From positions 1 to 7,988 of the forward strand of contig JAKFXJ010000322.1 in NCBI GenBank assembly GCA_021731425.1: a stretch of DNA of 7,988 nt. The letters are read 5' to 3'. Source of the stretch: Limnohabitans sp. GTDB lineage: Bacteria > Pseudomonadota > Gammaproteobacteria > Burkholderiales > Burkholderiaceae_C. The notes under the pieces were generated by a model. It made no database searches, was not told where the DNA came from, and was given only the letters and a program-made list of their open reading frames with translations. A program made the position numbers and the translations under genes. This document shows positions 1 to 7,563 of this stretch, in pieces; the stretch's first letter is position 1, and every line of letters starts with the position of its first letter.

Positions 1-915
1 TTTGCGTTTTTGTGGAACAAACTGGCCAAGCAGTTGGGTCTGAAATCTGAGGTCATCAGCCTGCCCGGCTTGGAAGGCTGGCGCCATGGCGTGCAAGCGG
101 ACCTGATCGAACATCGTCTGAAGGCTTACACCGGCCACACCATCAAAGCGGTTTGCGTGGTGCACAACGAAACCTCGACCGGCGTGACCAGCGACATCGC
201 CGCCGTGCGTCGCGCCATGGACGCCGCTAAACACCCCGCCTTGCTCTTGGTTGATTCCATCTCGGGTTTGGCCGCTGCCGACTACCGCCACGACGAATGG
301 GGGGTGGACGTGACCATCAGCGGCTCCCAAAAAGGCCTGATGCTGCCGCCCGGCATCAGCTTCAACGCCTTGTCACCTCGCGCCATCGAAGCCAGTCAAA
401 AAGGCGGCATGGCCCGCAGCTACTGGGCTTGGGGTGAGATGATCGAGATGAACAAAAACGGCTACTGGCCCTCCACGCCCAACACCAATTTGCTCTACGG
501 CCTGAGCGAGGCCTGCGACATGCTGCTGGCCGAAGGACTGGACAAAGTTTTTGCCCGTCACCAACGCTGGGCCGCTGGCGTGCGGGCGGCCGTCAAAGCT
601 TGGGGTCTGCCGATCCAGTGCGCCGATCCGGCCGTTTACTCCCCCATACTGACCGGTGTCATGACCCCTGAGGGCATCGACGCCGACGCGGTGCGCAAAG
701 TCATCCACGAGCGTTTCGACTGCTCACTGGGCACGGGCTTAGGCAAAGTCAAAGGCCGCATGTTCCGCATTGGCCACCTGGGCGACAGCAACGACCTGAC
801 CTTGATCGCCACCGTGGCGGGCTGTGAAATGGGCCTGAAGCTGTCGGGCGTGGCGCTGCAAGGCAGTGGCGTGCAAGCCATCATGGACCATTTCTCGGCC
901 TACCCAGCGGCTTGA
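1..915 (+). CDS. Class V PLP-dependent aminotransferase, serine/alanine-glyoxylate type (5' end missing)
   Basis: The reading frame is open from the first base, so the gene begins upstream; 304 residues are visible. Members of this family are about 400 residues long, so roughly the first 100 are missing. The fragment opens in the family's conserved FATLW-like region (here FAFLWNKLAKQLGL). It contains the 'VCVVHNETSTGV' stretch, the 'LLLVDSISGL' segment with the aspartate that contacts the PLP ring nitrogen, and 'ISGSQKGLM', whose lysine (codon 331-333) should carry PLP as a Schiff base. The C-terminal part has 'LGTGLGKVKGRMFRIGHLGD', typical of the small domain. Known relatives transfer the amino group of serine, alanine or aspartate to glyoxylate in the cytosol, in photorespiration-like, serine-cycle or beta-hydroxyaspartate-cycle metabolism. 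Which donor is used here cannot be told from the fragment. The gene converges on alaS with a 44-base gap. Confidence 0.88.
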   Translation, partial: FAFLWNKLAKQLGLKSEVISLPGLEGWRHGVQADLIEHRLKAYTGHTIKAVCVVHNETSTGVTSDIAAVRRAMDAAKHPALLLVDSISGLAAADYRHDEWGVDVTISGSQKGLMLPPGISFNALSPRAIEASQKGGMARSYWAWGEMIEMNKNGYWPSTPNTNLLYGLSEACDMLLAEGLDKVFARHQRWAAGVRAAVKAWGLPIQCADPAVYSPILTGVMTPEGIDADAVRKVIHERFDCSLGTGLGKVKGRMFRIGHLGDSNDLTLIATVAGCEMGLKLSGVALQGSGVQAIMDHFSAYPAA

Positions 916-918
916 AAT

Positions 919-942
919 GGTGCCTTCCGGATGGAAGGCACC
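919..942. terminator. Hairpin between convergent aminotransferase and alaS genes
   Basis: A perfect 10-bp stem (GGTGCCTTCC, 919-928, pairing with 933-942) closes a GGAT loop. It starts 3 bases after the aminotransferase stop and lies 17 bases beyond the alaS stop, so it could end transcripts from both sides. The U-tracts are poor: rightward transcripts read CGCUUAAAAA after the stem and leftward ones AUUUCAAG. The stem is clear, but termination efficiency is an inference. Confidence 0.7.
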
Positions 943-959
943 CGCTTAAAAAGTCAGCG

Positions 960-3611
960 TCAAACCCGATCAGTCACCCAAGCTTGCACACTGGCCATCG
1001 CATCAGGCAAAGCTGCTGGGTTGGTGCCACCAGCCATCGCCATGTCGGGCTTGCCACCGCCTTTACCGCCCACTTGGCCTGCCACAAAGCTGGCCAACTC
1101 GCCCGCTTTGACTTTGCCTGTGGTGTCGGCGGTCACGCCCGCAGCAATATGCACCTTCTCGCCGTCCACCGCCGTGAGCAAGATCACGGCGGTTTTCATC
1201 TTGTCCTTGAGCTTGTCCACAGTGTCGCGCAGGGTCTTGGCGTCCGCACCTTCCAGCTTGGCCACCAACAGTTTCACACCGTTGATGTCCAGTGCTTGGG
1301 TCATCAGCTCATCGCCTTGGGCAGAAGCGAGCTTGCCTTTGGCGGCGGCCAGTTCTTTCTCCAGCGCCTTAACCTGGTCGAGCACCTGCGCAATTCGAGC
1401 GTTCAGCTCAGCCGGTTGGGCTTTGAGCGTGCCTGCGGCTTGGGTCACGGTGTCTTCGAGCGACTGCAGATAAGCCAATGCGTTTTGGCCCGTCACCGCC
1501 TCGATGCGGCGCACACCAGCGGCCACGCCGCCTTCGCTCACGATCTTGAACAGGCCAATATCGCCCGTGGCTTTGACATGGGTACCCCCGCACAGTTCGC
1601 GGCTGGAGCCAATGTCGAGCACGCGCACGGTCTCGCCGTACTTCTCGCCAAACAGCATCATGGCACCCGTCTTTTGGGCGCTTTCAATGTCCATCACCCG
1701 CGCTTGCGCGGCGGCGTTGGCCAAAATTTCGGCGTTGACTTGGGCTTCGATTTGGCGGATTTCGGCGTCGGTCACAGGCGCGTTGTGCGCAAAGTCAAAA
1801 CGGGTGCGCTCGGCATTGACCAAGCTGCCCTTTTGCTGCACATGGCTGCCCAGCACTTCGCGCAGGGCTTTGTGCATCAGGTGGGTGGCGCTGTGGTTGC
1901 GCACGGTGGCGGCACGCAGGCCCAAGTCCACATGCGCCTGCACGGCGTCGCCCACCTTCAGGCTGCCAGTTTTGACTTCGCCATGGTGACCAAACACATC
2001 GGCCTTGATCTTGAGCGTGTCAGCCACGTTGAACTGGCCGCCCGCGTTGTGGATCATGCCTTGGTCGCCCACTTGGCCGCCGGACTCGGCGTAGAACGGG
2101 GTCGTGTCCAGCACCACCACGCCTGCTTGGCCCGCCTTCAACTCGGTCACGGCATTGCCGTCGGCGTACAAAGCCAGCACTTTGGCGTTGGCCGTCAGGT
2201 CGTCGTAGCCCACAAAGTCGTTGCCCGCGCCCGAATAGTCGAGCGCCTTGTCCATCTTGAACTTGCCCGCCGCACGGGCCTGGGCTTTTTGCTTTTCCAT
2301 GGCGGTGGCGAAACCCGCTTCATCCACGCTCAGGCCACGTTCGCGGCACACATCGGCCGACAGGTCGAGCGGGAAGCCGTAGGTGTCGTGCAGCTTGAAG
2401 GCCACTTCGCCCGGCAGCACTTTCACACCACCGTCGAGAGCTGCATCCAAAATCTGCATGCCGCTTTGCAGCGTCTCGAAGAAGCGCTCTTCTTCCACAC
2501 GCAAAACGTCGGCAATGCGATCGGCCTGATCGGCCATATTGGGGTAAGCCGCGCCCATGAGCTTGACCAAGTCGGGCACCAGCTTGTGGAAGAACGGGGT
2601 CTTTTGGCCGAGCAAATAACCGTGGCGAATGGCGCGGCGGATGATACGGCGCTGCACATAGCCCCGGCCTTCGTTGCTCGGCACCACGCCGTCGCTCACC
2701 AAAAACGCGGTGGCGCGGATGTGGTCGGCGATCACGCGCAGCGACTTGTTGTTCAGGTCGGTGCAGCCGGTCTCGCGCGATGCGGCTTTGATCAGCGCGT
2801 CAAAAATGTCGATTTCGTAGTTGCTGTGAACGTGCTGCAAGATGGCGGCCAGGCGCTCCAGGCCCATGCCGGTGTCCACGCAAGGCGCAGGCAGCGGCGT
2901 GACGGCACCGGTTTCGTCCATGTTGAACTGCATGAACACGTTGTTCCAGATTTCGATGAAGCGGTCACCGTCTTCATCGGGGCTGCCGGGTGGGCCGCCG
3001 GGAATGTGTGCGCCGTGGTCGTAAAAAATCTCAGAGCAAGGTCCGCAAGGGCCGGTGTCGGCCATCATCCAGAAGTTGTCCGACTTGTAGCGGCCACCCT
3101 TGTTGTCACCAATGCGGATGATGCGGTTTTCTGCCTTGATGCGTTCAGGCGTCCAGCCGGCCTTGACAAAAATGCCTTCCCAAATGGCATGGGCTTCGTC
3201 GTCTTCCATGTAGACGGTGGCGTAGAGCTTGTCGGCAGGCAGCTTGTAGACCTGGGTCAACAGCTCCCAAGCCCACTCGAGCGATTCACGCTTGAAGTAG
3301 TCGCCAAAAGACCAGTTGCCCAGCATCTCGAAGAAAGTGTGGTGGCGGGCGGTGTAGCCCACGTTTTCCAGGTCGTTGTGCTTGCCACCGGCCCGCAAGC
3401 AGGCTTGCACCGACGCTGCACGCACATAACTGCGCTTGTCGGAGCCCAAAAACACGTCTTTGAACTGGACCATGCCCGAGTTGGTGAACATCAAAGTGGG
3501 GTCATTGCCCGGCACCAGGGGGCTGGAGGCCACCACGGTGTGCCCTTTGGACTCAAAAAAGTCCAAAAAGGTCTTGCGGATGTCGGAGACGGAAAAAGTG
3601 GCTTGGCTCAT
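960..3611 (-). CDS. alaS: Alanine--tRNA ligase (alanyl-tRNA synthetase)
   Basis: Complete 883-residue class II alanyl-tRNA synthetase, close to the family's usual length (about 875). It joins alanine to tRNA-Ala in the cytosol in two ATP-dependent steps and hydrolyses mischarged Ser- or Gly-tRNA. The catalytic domain opens with '[17 protein letters not shown]' (about residues 18-34), with '[10 protein letters not shown]' (43-52), '[19 protein letters not shown]' (89-107, motif 2 region) and 'DTGMGLERL' (246-254, motif 3). The editing domain shows both zinc/active-site signatures, HSATH (573-577) and CGGTH (674-678). The C-terminal C-Ala/DHHA1 part ends with a glycine-rich '[15 protein letters not shown]'. 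The start is the standard [12 protein letters not shown] beginning. The Shine-Dalgarno is weak, with a GAG about 12 bases upstream. The gene lies 107 bases downstream of bciA on the same strand but has its own good -10 box, so independent transcription is likely. No key residue is missing. Confidence 0.98.
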   Translation of the reverse strand: MSQATFSVSDIRKTFLDFFESKGHTVVASSPLVPGNDPTLMFTNSGMVQFKDVFLGSDKRSYVRAASVQACLRAGGKHNDLENVGYTARHHTFFEMLGNWSFGDYFKRESLEWAWELLTQVYKLPADKLYATVYMEDDEAHAIWEGIFVKAGWTPERIKAENRIIRIGDNKGGRYKSDNFWMMADTGPCGPCSEIFYDHGAHIPGGPPGSPDEDGDRFIEIWNNVFMQFNMDETGAVTPLPAPCVDTGMGLERLAAILQHVHSNYEIDIFDALIKAASRETGCTDLNNKSLRVIADHIRATAFLVSDGVVPSNEGRGYVQRRIIRRAIRHGYLLGQKTPFFHKLVPDLVKLMGAAYPNMADQADRIADVLRVEEERFFETLQSGMQILDAALDGGVKVLPGEVAFKLHDTYGFPLDLSADVCRERGLSVDEAGFATAMEKQKAQARAAGKFKMDKALDYSGAGNDFVGYDDLTANAKVLALYADGNAVTELKAGQAGVVVLDTTPFYAESGGQVGDQGMIHNAGGQFNVADTLKIKADVFGHHGEVKTGSLKVGDAVQAHVDLGLRAATVRNHSATHLMHKALREVLGSHVQQKGSLVNAERTRFDFAHNAPVTDAEIRQIEAQVNAEILANAAAQARVMDIESAQKTGAMMLFGEKYGETVRVLDIGSSRELCGGTHVKATGDIGLFKIVSEGGVAAGVRRIEAVTGQNALAYLQSLEDTVTQAAGTLKAQPAELNARIAQVLDQVKALEKELAAAKGKLASAQGDELMTQALDINGVKLLVAKLEGADAKTLRDTVDKLKDKMKTAVILLTAVDGEKVHIAAGVTADTTGKVKAGELASFVAGQVGGKGGGKPDMAMAGGTNPAALPDAMASVQAWVTDRV

Positions 3612-3640
3612 GGGGTGTTTCGCTCAAAGTGCAACCGTGC

Positions 3641-3669
3641 ATTATAAGTTTGGGCATTCGCACCAGATG
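3641..3669 (-). promoter_or_regulatory. Probable sigma-70 promoter of alaS
   Basis: On the minus strand a perfect TATAAT -10 box occupies 3646-3641. Seventeen bases upstream lies only a poor -35 match (CATCTG, 3669-3664). Transcription would start around 3634, giving a 5' leader of about 22 bases. The perfect -10 and its placement support the call; the weak -35 lowers it. Confidence 0.6.
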
Positions 3670-3718
3670 CGAGCGAAGAGCGCACGGGCTTGTTGGCCTG
3701 AAATCCGGCACAACCCGC

Positions 3719-4789
3719 TCAGAAAATGGCGTGTTCCCCGCGATCGGGCGCACCCTCGCCTTTGACCCAACGGGCATAGGCATCAAACAGCGTTTGTGTC
3801 CCGTGCGAGGGGGTGGCCTGCTCATCGTAGCGCTGCGCTGCAGCGTCCCACACCAGCATGGACTCGGTGGCGTAATACCGACCGATGCGGGCCAGCTCGG
3901 CCTTGTTTGCAGCAGCAGGAATGAGCCTGCCCAACACGCTCAACACACCCACGATGACATCCATCAGGCCCACCGGAACCCGCTTGAAGCGCGTCGGCAT
4001 GCCCAACAAAGCAAACAAATGTTCGCCCTGCGCCAGTGGCGTGATGGCTGGCCCCGGCCCGCCAATGGGCAAGATCTGGTTGTGCCGCGACACATCATGA
4101 AGGCACCCCGCCAAAAAATCGGCCAAATCGTCGTCGCTGATGGGTTTGCAGGCAGTCAGCTGCCCGTCACCAAAAAGCAAGAACGGCTTGCCTTTTTTGA
4201 CACGCTCGAGCTGCCCCGACAGAGATTTGAAAAAAGCCGTGGGGCGCACGATGGAATAGGTCATGCCCGATTCGATCAAGGTTTTTTCAAAGGCCAACTT
4301 GGCATGTTGAAACGCCAACAAGGGTTTTTGAACACAGATGGCCGACAGCTGCACAAAGTGCCGCACCCCCGCAGCTTGTGCCGCTTTCAGTGCAATCACA
4401 TGGGCCTGGTGATCGACTCGCCACGCGTCTTGAACAGAACCGGTGCGAGAAGCCATGCAAGAGACCACCGCATCAAAACGGGCTTGCGTGAAAGACGGCT
4501 GGCTCCAAACTTCTGGATCGGCCGCATGGCCCTGCACCACAGTAGCCCCAGCCAGACGTTCCAACAGATGGGTGTTGGCTTGGCTTGAGTCCACGCCTTG
4601 GCGGGGCCTCACCAGACAAACCACCTCGTGGCCTCGCTGAATCAGGGCCCGCGCAGTGGCCATGCCGATCGTGCCGGTCGCCCCAAGTAAAAGCACCCGC
4701 AGGCCAGACTTGGGCTCCAGACCGCTCACAGACGATGGTGTGGTGGCGTTTGAACCATTCAAATGGCTGGAAGGCTGGTCAAGGGTCAC
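3719..4789 (-). CDS. bciA: Divinyl (proto)chlorophyllide 8-vinyl reductase, BciA/DVR type
   Basis: A 356-residue atypical short-chain dehydrogenase/reductase. The Rossmann glycine motif GATGTIG is at residues 36-42, after a 28-residue polar leader. Strings characteristic of plant DVR and bacterial BciA run in the right order: 'VVSCMASRTG' (108-117), 'LSAICVQKPLLAFQHAKL' (148-165), 'YSIVRPTAFFKSL' (178-190), 'LTACKPISD' (211-219), 'ILPIGGPGPAITPLAQGE' (239-256) and 'IGRYYATESML' (302-312). The enzyme uses NADPH to reduce the C8 vinyl group of divinyl (proto)chlorophyllide to ethyl, a step in (bacterio)chlorophyll synthesis. The start is a GTG with a GGAG 8 bases upstream. An imperfect, bulged hairpin spans the stop codon (about 3678-3720) but has no U-tract. 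No other pigment gene is in the window. A paralogue with another substrate is possible but less likely given the motif density. Confidence 0.87.
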   Translation of the reverse strand: MTLDQPSSHLNGSNATTPSSVSGLEPKSGLRVLLLGATGTIGMATARALIQRGHEVVCLVRPRQGVDSSQANTHLLERLAGATVVQGHAADPEVWSQPSFTQARFDAVVSCMASRTGSVQDAWRVDHQAHVIALKAAQAAGVRHFVQLSAICVQKPLLAFQHAKLAFEKTLIESGMTYSIVRPTAFFKSLSGQLERVKKGKPFLLFGDGQLTACKPISDDDLADFLAGCLHDVSRHNQILPIGGPGPAITPLAQGEHLFALLGMPTRFKRVPVGLMDVIVGVLSVLGRLIPAAANKAELARIGRYYATESMLVWDAAAQRYDEQATPSHGTQTLFDAYARWVKGEGAPDRGEHAIF

Positions 4790-4797
4790 GCCGCGAA

Positions 4798-4801
4798 CTC
4801 C
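4798..4801 (-). promoter_or_regulatory. Ribosome binding site fixing the bciA GTG start
   Basis: GGAG on the minus strand, followed by 8 bases and then GTG (4789-4787). The first 28 residues hold no in-frame ATG alternative before the Rossmann fold, so this site decides the start. Confidence 0.65.
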
Positions 4802-4832
4802 GAAAAATTCAGAATTTCAATGTTACTGTTTT

Positions 4833-4878
4833 TCTACCGTCTGATGCTTGACGGTGAGTCATGCTGGCGCACGGTAGA
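4833..4878. repeat. Overlapping short inverted repeats with ACCGTC core, possible operator
   Basis: TCTACCGT (4833-4840) is the exact reverse complement of ACGGTAGA (4871-4878), 30 bases away. The same left arm also pairs with a nearer copy: ACCGTC (4836-4841), 8 bases, GACGGT (4850-4855). A third dyad, TGAC-N5-GTCA, lies at 4849-4861. The arms are mutually exclusive if folded as RNA, or could be half-sites for a dimeric regulator. The symmetry is visible; the regulatory role is inference. Confidence 0.4.
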
Positions 4879-5018
4879 TCACAAGAAGGCCCATAATTGG
4901 TTTTTCCAAGAGGCGTTTCTAGGATCAACAGACTCCCATCTGCTCTGATTTTTGTTCGCCACGTTCACATCTTGACCGGCCCCACAGGTGCCGGGTATTC
5001 ACAGACCACCTTGAAACC

Positions 5019-6503
5019 ATGACCACATCGCCCCTCGCCTTGCTCAATGACCCCAGCTTGCTCAAGACCGACGCCCTGATCAATGGGCAATGGATTGCTG
5101 GCAGCAGCCGTTTTGACATCACCGACCCCGCCACAGGGGCCGTGTTGACCTCCGTGGCCAATCTCGGCCCGGTTGAGACCGAAGCCGCCATTGCGGCGGC
5201 CAACGCCGCTTGGCCTGCCTGGAAAGCCAAAACCGCCAAAGAGCGCAGCATCATCTTGCGCAAGTGGTACGACCTGCTGATGGCCAATCAAGACGATTTG
5301 GGCCGCATCATGACAGCCGAGCAAGGCAAGCCCCTGCCCGAGGCCAAAGGCGAAGTCGCTTATGGCGCGAGCTTTGTGGAGTGGTTCGCCGAAGAGGCCA
5401 AGCGCGTCAACGGCGAGACACTGCCCCAGTTTGACAACAACCGCCGTTTGATGGTGCTCAAGCAGCCCATTGGCGTGTGCGCGGCCATCACGCCGTGGAA
5501 CTTCCCTCTGGCCATGATCACGCGCAAAGTCGCACCGGCCTTGGCTGCAGGCTGCCCGGTGATCATCAAACCGGCCGAACTCACGCCGCTGACCGCCCTG
5601 GCCGCGGCCGAGTTGGCCATCCGCGCGGGCATTCCAGCGGGCGTGCTCAACATGATCACGGCCGACGCCGACAACTCGATTGCCGTGGGCAAGGTGCTGT
5701 GCGCGAGCGACGTGGTGCGCCACATCAGCTTCACCGGCTCCACCGAAGTGGGCCGCATCTTGATGGCTCAGTCTGCGCCCACCGTCAAGAAAATGTCGCT
5801 CGAGCTCGGCGGCAACGCACCCTTCATCGTGTTCAATGACGCCGACATCGACAGCGCGGTCGAAGGCGCGTTCGCGAGCAAATACCGCAATGCGGGTCAG
5901 ACCTGCGTGTGCTCCAACCGCTTTTATGTGCAAGAGGGTGTGTACGACGAATTTGTCAAAAAATTCGGTGCCAAAGTGCAGACGGCCAAAGTGGGCAACG
6001 GCTTTGAAGACGGCGTGAACCAAGGCCCCTTGATCGAAGAAGCGGCCTTGACCAAAGTGCAGCGCCATGTGGACGACGCCGTGGCCAAAGGCGGCCGGGT
6101 GGTGGTAGGGGGCAAGCGCCTGTCCGGCATGGGCTCGGGCCAATTTTTTGAACCCACCGTGGTGGCCGATGCCACGGCCGACATGCTGTGCGCCAAAGAA
6201 GAAACCTTCGGCCCCTTTGCGCCCATCTTCAAATTCAAGACCGAGCAAGAAGCGGTGGATGCCGCCAACAACACCGAATTCGGCTTGGCCAGCTACTTTT
6301 ACAGCCGCGACGTGGGCCGCATTTTCCGCGTCGCCGAAGCATTGGAATACGGCATGGTCGGCATCAACGTGGGCATTTTGGCCACCGAGCATGTGCCTTT
6401 TGGTGGCGTCAAGCAATCGGGCCTGGGCCGCGAAGGCTCGCACCACGGCATGGACGACTATGTGGAGATCAAATACCTCTGCATGGGCGATATCCTGAAG
6501 TAA
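5019..6503 (+). CDS. gabD: NAD(P)-dependent succinate-semialdehyde dehydrogenase (aldehyde dehydrogenase superfamily)
   Basis: Complete 494-residue enzyme, near the length of E. coli GabD (482). It oxidises succinate semialdehyde to succinate with NAD(P)+ in the cytosol, the last step of 4-aminobutyrate breakdown feeding the TCA cycle; related semialdehydes such as glutarate semialdehyde may also serve. All aldehyde dehydrogenase landmarks are present: 'ITPWNFP' with N161, 'IIKPAE' with K184 for cofactor binding, 'FTGSTEVG' (238-245), the general base E262 in 'LELGGNAPF', and the nucleophile C296 in 'NAGQTCVCSNR', with the second cysteine (C298) found in this family. 'EETFGP' (394-399) and the C-terminal 'HHGMDDYVEIKYLC' match GabD closely. 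The ATG at 5019 fits the family's N-terminus, although no clear Shine-Dalgarno precedes it. No aminotransferase (gabT) is adjacent, so the gene appears solitary. The tRNA-Gly gene follows 12 bases after the stop. Confidence 0.93.
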   Translation: MTTSPLALLNDPSLLKTDALINGQWIAGSSRFDITDPATGAVLTSVANLGPVETEAAIAAANAAWPAWKAKTAKERSIILRKWYDLLMANQDDLGRIMTAEQGKPLPEAKGEVAYGASFVEWFAEEAKRVNGETLPQFDNNRRLMVLKQPIGVCAAITPWNFPLAMITRKVAPALAAGCPVIIKPAELTPLTALAAAELAIRAGIPAGVLNMITADADNSIAVGKVLCASDVVRHISFTGSTEVGRILMAQSAPTVKKMSLELGGNAPFIVFNDADIDSAVEGAFASKYRNAGQTCVCSNRFYVQEGVYDEFVKKFGAKVQTAKVGNGFEDGVNQGPLIEEAALTKVQRHVDDAVAKGGRVVVGGKRLSGMGSGQFFEPTVVADATADMLCAKEETFGPFAPIFKFKTEQEAVDAANNTEFGLASYFYSRDVGRIFRVAEALEYGMVGINVGILATEHVPFGGVKQSGLGREGSHHGMDDYVEIKYLCMGDILK

Positions 6504-6514
6504 ACTCCACCTTC

Positions 6515-6588
6515 GCGGGTGTCGTTCAATGGTAGGACTCTTGCTTCCCAAGCAAATAACGTGGGTTCGATTCCCATCACCCGCTCCA
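6515..6588 (+). tRNA. tRNA-Gly, anticodon CCC
   Basis: A 74-base cloverleaf with encoded CCA (6586-6588). The acceptor stem GCGGGTG/CACCCGC is perfect. The D stem is GTTC/GGAC and the D loop AATGGTA. The anticodon loop TTCCCAA gives anticodon CCC, reading GGG. The T arm is GTGGG-TTCGATT-CCCAT, with one G-U pair. Base 27 (C) faces base 43 (A), a mismatch at the outer end of the anticodon stem. Only 11 bases separate the gabD stop codon from the tRNA. A promoter would have to lie in the end of gabD (a weak TAAACT overlaps its stop at 6501-6506), or the tRNA is processed from a gabD transcript. Confidence 0.96.
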
Positions 6589-6607
6589 ATTTTTTAGCCG
6601 CTTTCCA

Positions 6608-6629
6608 GAAGGCCCCGCAAGGGGCCTTC
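6608..6629 (+). terminator. Rho-independent terminator after tRNA-Gly
   Basis: A perfect 9-bp GC-rich stem (GAAGGCCCC, 6608-6616, with 6621-6629) closes a GCAA tetraloop of the stable GNRA class. It is followed by CGGCATTTTG, a short T-run. It begins 19 bases after the tRNA CCA end and should end the tRNA (and any gabD) transcript. Confidence 0.85.
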
Positions 6630-6647
6630 GGCATTTTGACCCTCCCC

Positions 6648-7484
6648 ATGAACATCACCGTCAACGAAGCGCTCAAAGCCTACATCGACCCGCTCACGCC
6701 CGATGAGCATGCTGCACTGGAGCGCAGCATTTTGGCCGAGGGCTGCCGCGACGCCTTGGTGTTGTAGGGCGACCTGCTGGTAGACGGGCACAACCGCTAC
6801 GGTATTTGCCAAAAGCATGGGCTGCCCTTTCTGACGGTACAGAACACGCGCTTTCAATCGATGGAGGACGTGCACCTGTGGATGATCGACCAGCACCTGG
6901 GACGGCGCAGCGTGTCGGATTTTCAGCGCGGCGTGCTCGCCCTTCGCAAACGTGCGATTTTGGCCGAGCGGCGGTCACAAGCCATCGCCGCGACCGCTTC
7001 GGCGGACACCGCCGCGCCCGTCGAGCCAGGCCACCCCCCAAAAAACGGCGATGCGCCAGAAGCCAATCCGCTCAAAAGCCGCGCCGACATTGCCAAGGTG
7101 GCACGACTGAGCAACAGCCAAGTGGTGCAGATCGAAAAAATCCAGAAACAAGCCGCGCCTGAAGTGGTGGCTGCCGTCAAGTCAGGCGTCATCTCCATCA
7201 ACGCGGCCGCCGCCGTGGCCAGCTTGCCCGCCGAAGAACAAAAGAGCGCAGCCCTGGGCGGCAAAGACGAACTCAAACAAGCGGCCAAACGCGTGCGCGA
7301 TGGCACCCGCAAAACACCACCTGACAACCAGCCCTCTGGCCAAGCCGGCAACGCTGACGCAGACCCTACAGAACTGCAAGCCCTGCAAGCGCAAATTGAC
7401 GCCTTGACCACAGAGAACCAGGCGCTGCGTGCACAGGTGGCGCATTTGCAGGCGCAACTGGCGGTTTGCCTATTGAGGTTTTGA
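6648..7484 (+). pseudogene. ParB-like DNA-binding protein gene interrupted by an amber codon at position 40
   Basis: One frame spans 278 codons plus a stop, broken only by TAG at 6765-6767. Residues 1-39 (MNITVNEALKAYIDPLTPDEHAALERSILAEGCRDALVL) and 41-70 (beginning GDLLVDGHNRYGICQKHG) together form a ParB/Srx-type N-terminal domain with 'DGHNRY' (46-51). Relatives usually read LVLWGD there, so TAG probably replaces TGG. 'WMIDQHLGRRSVSDFQRG' follows (78-94). A helix-turn-helix-like stretch is at about 142-165 (KSRADIAKVARLSNSQVV), then 'VKSGVISINAA' (177-187). A heptad-like coiled coil rich in Leu and Gln (241-272) is near the end. Such proteins bind DNA and occur on plasmids, phages and islands; no ParA partner is nearby, so a partition role is not supported. 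No ATG, GTG or TTG lies between the amber codon and ATG 6861, which has no Shine-Dalgarno, so restart would lose much of the domain. It could instead be a sequencing error or read-through. Confidence 0.8.
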
Positions 7485-7563
7485 GCCCGCCGACGCCCAG
7501 CTGCACAGTAAGGGCTGTAAACCCTGAGTCTGCGGCTTATCAGAGCTCACCCTGCACAAAACA

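Larger units (their letters stand above)
4790..5018. promoter_or_regulatory. Divergent promoter region between bciA and gabD
   Basis: A 229-base region, AT-richer than its flanks, between divergent genes, so it should hold promoters for both. I find no confident -35/-10 pair. Weak single boxes are TAACAT on the minus strand (4825-4820) for bciA and CATAAT (4892-4897) on the plus strand for gabD, neither with a good -35. The short dyads are listed separately. No convincing Shine-Dalgarno precedes the gabD ATG. Confidence 0.45.

Noticed and set aside
912..3647. A 911-codon open frame running antisense to the whole of alaS
   Set aside because: It mirrors alaS, whose motifs are complete and certain. 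Its translation is rich in His, Ala, Gly and Val with no recognisable domain, the pattern expected from GC-rich codon bias on the opposite strand.
4953..4969. TGT…ACA spacing resembling a PpsR/CrtJ site (TGT-N12-ACA) upstream of bciA
   Set aside because: The spacing is 11, not 12, and it is far from the bciA start and nearer gabD. No exact TGT-N12-ACA occurs elsewhere in the spacer.
4965..6551. A 528-codon open frame antisense to gabD, and a 319-codon one (3629-4588) antisense to bciA
   Set aside because: Same explanation: both are codon-bias shadows of well-identified genes, with His/Gly/Ala-rich, domain-free translations.
6806..7162. A 118-codon open frame in another frame over the ParB-like gene
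   Set aside because: Arg/Ala/Pro-rich with no domain; it overlaps the frame whose translation matches the ParB-like family on both sides of the amber codon.
6861..7484. A separate 207-residue gene starting at ATG 6861
   Set aside because: It is in frame with the upstream ParB-like segment, lacks a ribosome binding site, and would begin inside a conserved region (SMEDVHLWMID), so it is better read as the rest of the interrupted gene.
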